Of a stretch of 41,043 bases of DNA, positions 39,203 through 41,043 are shown piece after piece; the first letter of the stretch is position 1, and each line of letters begins with the position of its first letter. This stretch comes from Bryobacterales bacterium (GTDB taxonomy: Bacteria > Acidobacteriota > Terriglobia > Bryobacterales > Bryobacteraceae). Both the position numbers and the translations under genes were made by a program. The notes beneath the pieces are model-generated. The model did not search any database. It had not been told where the DNA came from and was given only the letters and a program-made list of their open reading frames with translations. The stretch is taken from NCBI GenBank assembly GCA_016789755.1, contig JAEUQG010000521.1, positions 1-41,043 of the forward strand. Direction: 5' to 3'.

Positions 39203-41043
39203 ATGACTCCGGAGCGCTGGGCTAAGATCACCGAAACCTTCGACGCCGCTCTCGCACTCCCGCTCTCCCAGCGTGGCGATTACCTCGCCCAGGTCTGCGC
39301 CGGCGACGACGACCTCCGCTCCCAGGTCGATTCCCTCCTCGCCTCCCACGAGATCGCCGAAGCCACCGATAGCGGACGCTGGAGCGTCGGCCCCCTCCTC
39401 GCTCTCCAGCATGAACAGCAGCAACAGGAAGCCGCTGAACGCATCGGCCCCTACGAAGTCCTCGGCAAGATCGGAGCCGGCGGCATGGCAGAGGTCTACC
39501 GCGTCCGCGACAAACGCCTCGGCCGCGAAGTCGCCCTCAAAATGCTCCTCCCCGAATTCGCCGGCGACAAGGAGTACGTAGAGCGCTTCCACCGCGAGGC
39601 CCGCGCCGCCTCCGTCCTCGAACACCCCAACATCTGCCGCCTCTACGACATCGGCGTCTGGAACGGCCGCCCCTACCTCACCATGGAGTTGCTCGAGGGC
39701 CAGACCCTTCGCCAGCGCATGAACGCCGGCCCCATCCCCATCGACGAGATCCTCCGCATCGGTGCCGACTTCGCCGATGCCCTCGCCGCCGCCCACGCCC
39801 GCGGCTTCGTCCACCGCGACATCAAACCCGGCAATATCTTTCTTACTGCCGCCGGTGAAATCAAGATCCTCGACTTCGGCCTCGCCAAACGCATGCGCAC
39901 CAAGGCCGGCAATCACCCCGACGAAATCACGCTCACCAATCCCCACACCACCCCAGGCACCCCCTACTACATGGCGCCTGAACAGATCCTCGGCGAGAAC
40001 GCCGACGCCCGCACCGATACCTTCGCCGCCGGCATCGTCCTCTATGAGATGTCCGCCGGCCGCCCGCCATTCACCGGCGAAAGCGCCCAGGCCGTCTTCC
40101 GCCAAGTCCTTAGCGCCGATCCCCAACCTCCCATCCGCCTCCGCGACGGTGTCCCCCCCGAACTCAATCGCATCATCCTCCGGGCTCTCGAAAAGAACCG
40201 CGACTACCGCTACCAGTCCGCCCTCGATTTCCGCGCCGAATTGAAGCGCCTCACCAAGGAGATCGAAGCCTGCTGCGTCGACGAGGCCGCCTGCGATCCT
40301 CCCGCCCCCACCGGCCGCCGTTGGTGGATCGCCGGAGCAGCCATCGCCATCGGCTCCGCCGCCGTCACCTCGCTCCTGCTGCCCGCCATGCGCCGCAAGT
40401 CCGCTCCTCCCAAAATCCTCCCCATCGACAGTTCCCCCGGCTTCAAAGAGGGCCCCGTCTTCTCTCCCGATGGCGCCCGCGTCGCCTATTCCTTCATCCC
40501 CGAAGGCTCCCTCCACAGCGCTATCCTCGTGCGCCAGGTCGGCCTCGGCACCAGCGTCCGCCTCAGCCGGGCCGCCGCTTCGGACTCATGGCCGGTTTGG
40601 TCCCCCGATGGCTCCTTCCTCGCCTTCCGCCGCGATGGCCGCGACTCCGGCTTCTACACCATCCCCTCGCTCGGCGGCGGCGAAACCAAGTTCGCCGACC
40701 CCGGCCCGCGCCCCACGCTCATGGGCGGCACCAACCTCGCTTGGGCGCCCGATGGTTCCTGGCTCGCCTACGCGGACAACCCCGGCGGCATCTTCGCCGT
40801 CTCCCATCCCTCGCGCGAGCGAAGACAACTCGTCGCCGACGCGCCCTTCCTCGCCCTTCCTGCTATCTCCCCGGACGGCAAACGCATCGCCTACCTCCGC
40901 GGCACCAGCTATCAGTCCCACGATCTCTATGTACAGTCCGTCGGCGGAGGCGCGCCGCTTCGCGTCACTGCCGATAACCGCTGGATCGCCGGCCTCACCT
41001 GGACCCCCGATAGCCGCTATATCATATATTCTTCCGACCGCGG
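39203..41043 (+). CDS. Transmembrane Ser/Thr protein kinase with TolB/PD40-like propeller (3' end cut by window)
   Basis: The frame from the ATG at 39203 is open to the window edge (613 codons). Residues 1-80 are a short N-terminal region typical of acidobacterial kinases ('ERWAKITETFDAALALP'). The kinase domain follows: glycine loop 'GKIGAGGMAEVYRV' (88-101), invariant Lys in 'VALKML', catalytic 'HRDIKPGN' (204-211), DFG (224-226) and 'MAPEQ' (257-261), so all catalytic residues are present. One membrane helix lies at about 374-396. Outside it begin propeller blades ('FSPDGARVAYSF', 'WSPDGSFLAFRR', 'ISPDGKRIAYLR', 'TPDSRYIIYSS'). Such proteins sense envelope signals and phosphorylate cytoplasmic targets. 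Confidence 0.95.
   Translation, partial: MTPERWAKITETFDAALALPLSQRGDYLAQVCAGDDDLRSQVDSLLASHEIAEATDSGRWSVGPLLALQHEQQQQEAAERIGPYEVLGKIGAGGMAEVYRVRDKRLGREVALKMLLPEFAGDKEYVERFHREARAASVLEHPNICRLYDIGVWNGRPYLTMELLEGQTLRQRMNAGPIPIDEILRIGADFADALAAAHARGFVHRDIKPGNIFLTAAGEIKILDFGLAKRMRTKAGNHPDEITLTNPHTTPGTPYYMAPEQILGENADARTDTFAAGIVLYEMSAGRPPFTGESAQAVFRQVLSADPQPPIRLRDGVPPELNRIILRALEKNRDYRYQSALDFRAELKRLTKEIEACCVDEAACDPPAPTGRRWWIAGAAIAIGSAAVTSLLLPAMRRKSAPPKILPIDSSPGFKEGPVFSPDGARVAYSFIPEGSLHSAILVRQVGLGTSVRLSRAAASDSWPVWSPDGSFLAFRRDGRDSGFYTIPSLGGGETKFADPGPRPTLMGGTNLAWAPDGSWLAYADNPGGIFAVSHPSRERRQLVADAPFLALPAISPDGKRIAYLRGTSYQSHDLYVQSVGGGAPLRVTADNRWIAGLTWTPDSRYIIYSSDR

Noticed and set aside
39188..40516. Minus-strand open frame of 442 codons
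   Set aside because: It is antisense to the Ser/Thr kinase, whose catalytic motifs are complete; the Gly/Ala/Asp-rich translation is a shadow.
1..41043. tRNA, rRNA, CRISPR or insertion sequence
   Set aside because: No cloverleaf with a CCA-adjacent acceptor stem, no regularly spaced repeats, and no transposase-like protein was seen on either strand.

Overview
The window is 41 kb of dense, GC-rich bacterial chromosome. The gene families suggest Acidobacteriota, probably near Solibacter/Bryobacterales. The pointers are a Ser/Thr kinase fused to a TolB/PD40-type propeller, a TPR protein with an N-terminal winged-helix-like domain, an M56-GWxTD fusion, two BlaI-M56 pairs, a class II (B12-dependent) ribonucleotide reductase and an S9 peptidase. 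The taxon is inferred from family content; no rRNA gene or marker alignment was available. I saw no tRNA, rRNA, insertion sequence, prophage or CRISPR array.

Layout. At 0-2.8 kb are the N-terminus of an RlmD-type rRNA methyltransferase (minus strand), trpS and an MFS transporter. At 2.8-3.4 kb there is a degenerate stretch without a credible intact gene. At 3.4-5.9 kb are a NitT/TauT-type ABC ATPase and permease with no binding protein, a terminator and an unrecognised gene. From 5.9 to 6.5 kb a convergent intergenic region is packed with hairpins, including two copies of a bulged stem-loop with covarying stems and GNRA loops. At 6.5-10.8 kb are a flavin reductase (minus), then a plus-strand run of HU, an M50 protease, two glycosyltransferases and a prepilin peptidase. 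At 10.8-16.5 kb are an M56-GWxTD/BlaI pair with twin palindromic operators, an aldo/keto reductase, a UvrC-like protein lacking the C-terminal half, and a TPR regulator-like protein. At 16.5-19.7 kb lies a minus-strand operon of a tandem class II aldolase, an N-acyl-D-amino-acid deacylase and a small membrane protein. At 19.7-24.6 kb are a PQQ-propeller protein with EF-hands, an unknown gene, a second BlaI-M56 pair, an OsmC protein and a lone Wzt-like ATPase.

The best-supported regulatory unit is at 24.6-32.5 kb. An extended -10 promoter and a clear lysine riboswitch (L-box) precede an M20 deacylase, asd, lysC and dapB. The same strand continues with very short gaps into a thiolase, an acyl-CoA dehydrogenase and a small P-loop kinase. 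The riboswitch places the M20 enzyme in the diaminopimelate/lysine pathway and raises the possibility that beta-oxidation genes are co-transcribed with lysine synthesis.

At 32.6-41.0 kb are the class II ribonucleotide reductase behind a NrdR-box-like palindrome, a secreted S9 peptidase, a secreted alpha/beta hydrolase and the Ser/Thr kinase cut by the window end.

At the large scale, the plus strand looks C-rich at both ends and G-richer between about 3.4 and 32.5 kb, whatever the gene orientation. This could mark an inverted block or a join of different origins. It was judged by eye and not computed.
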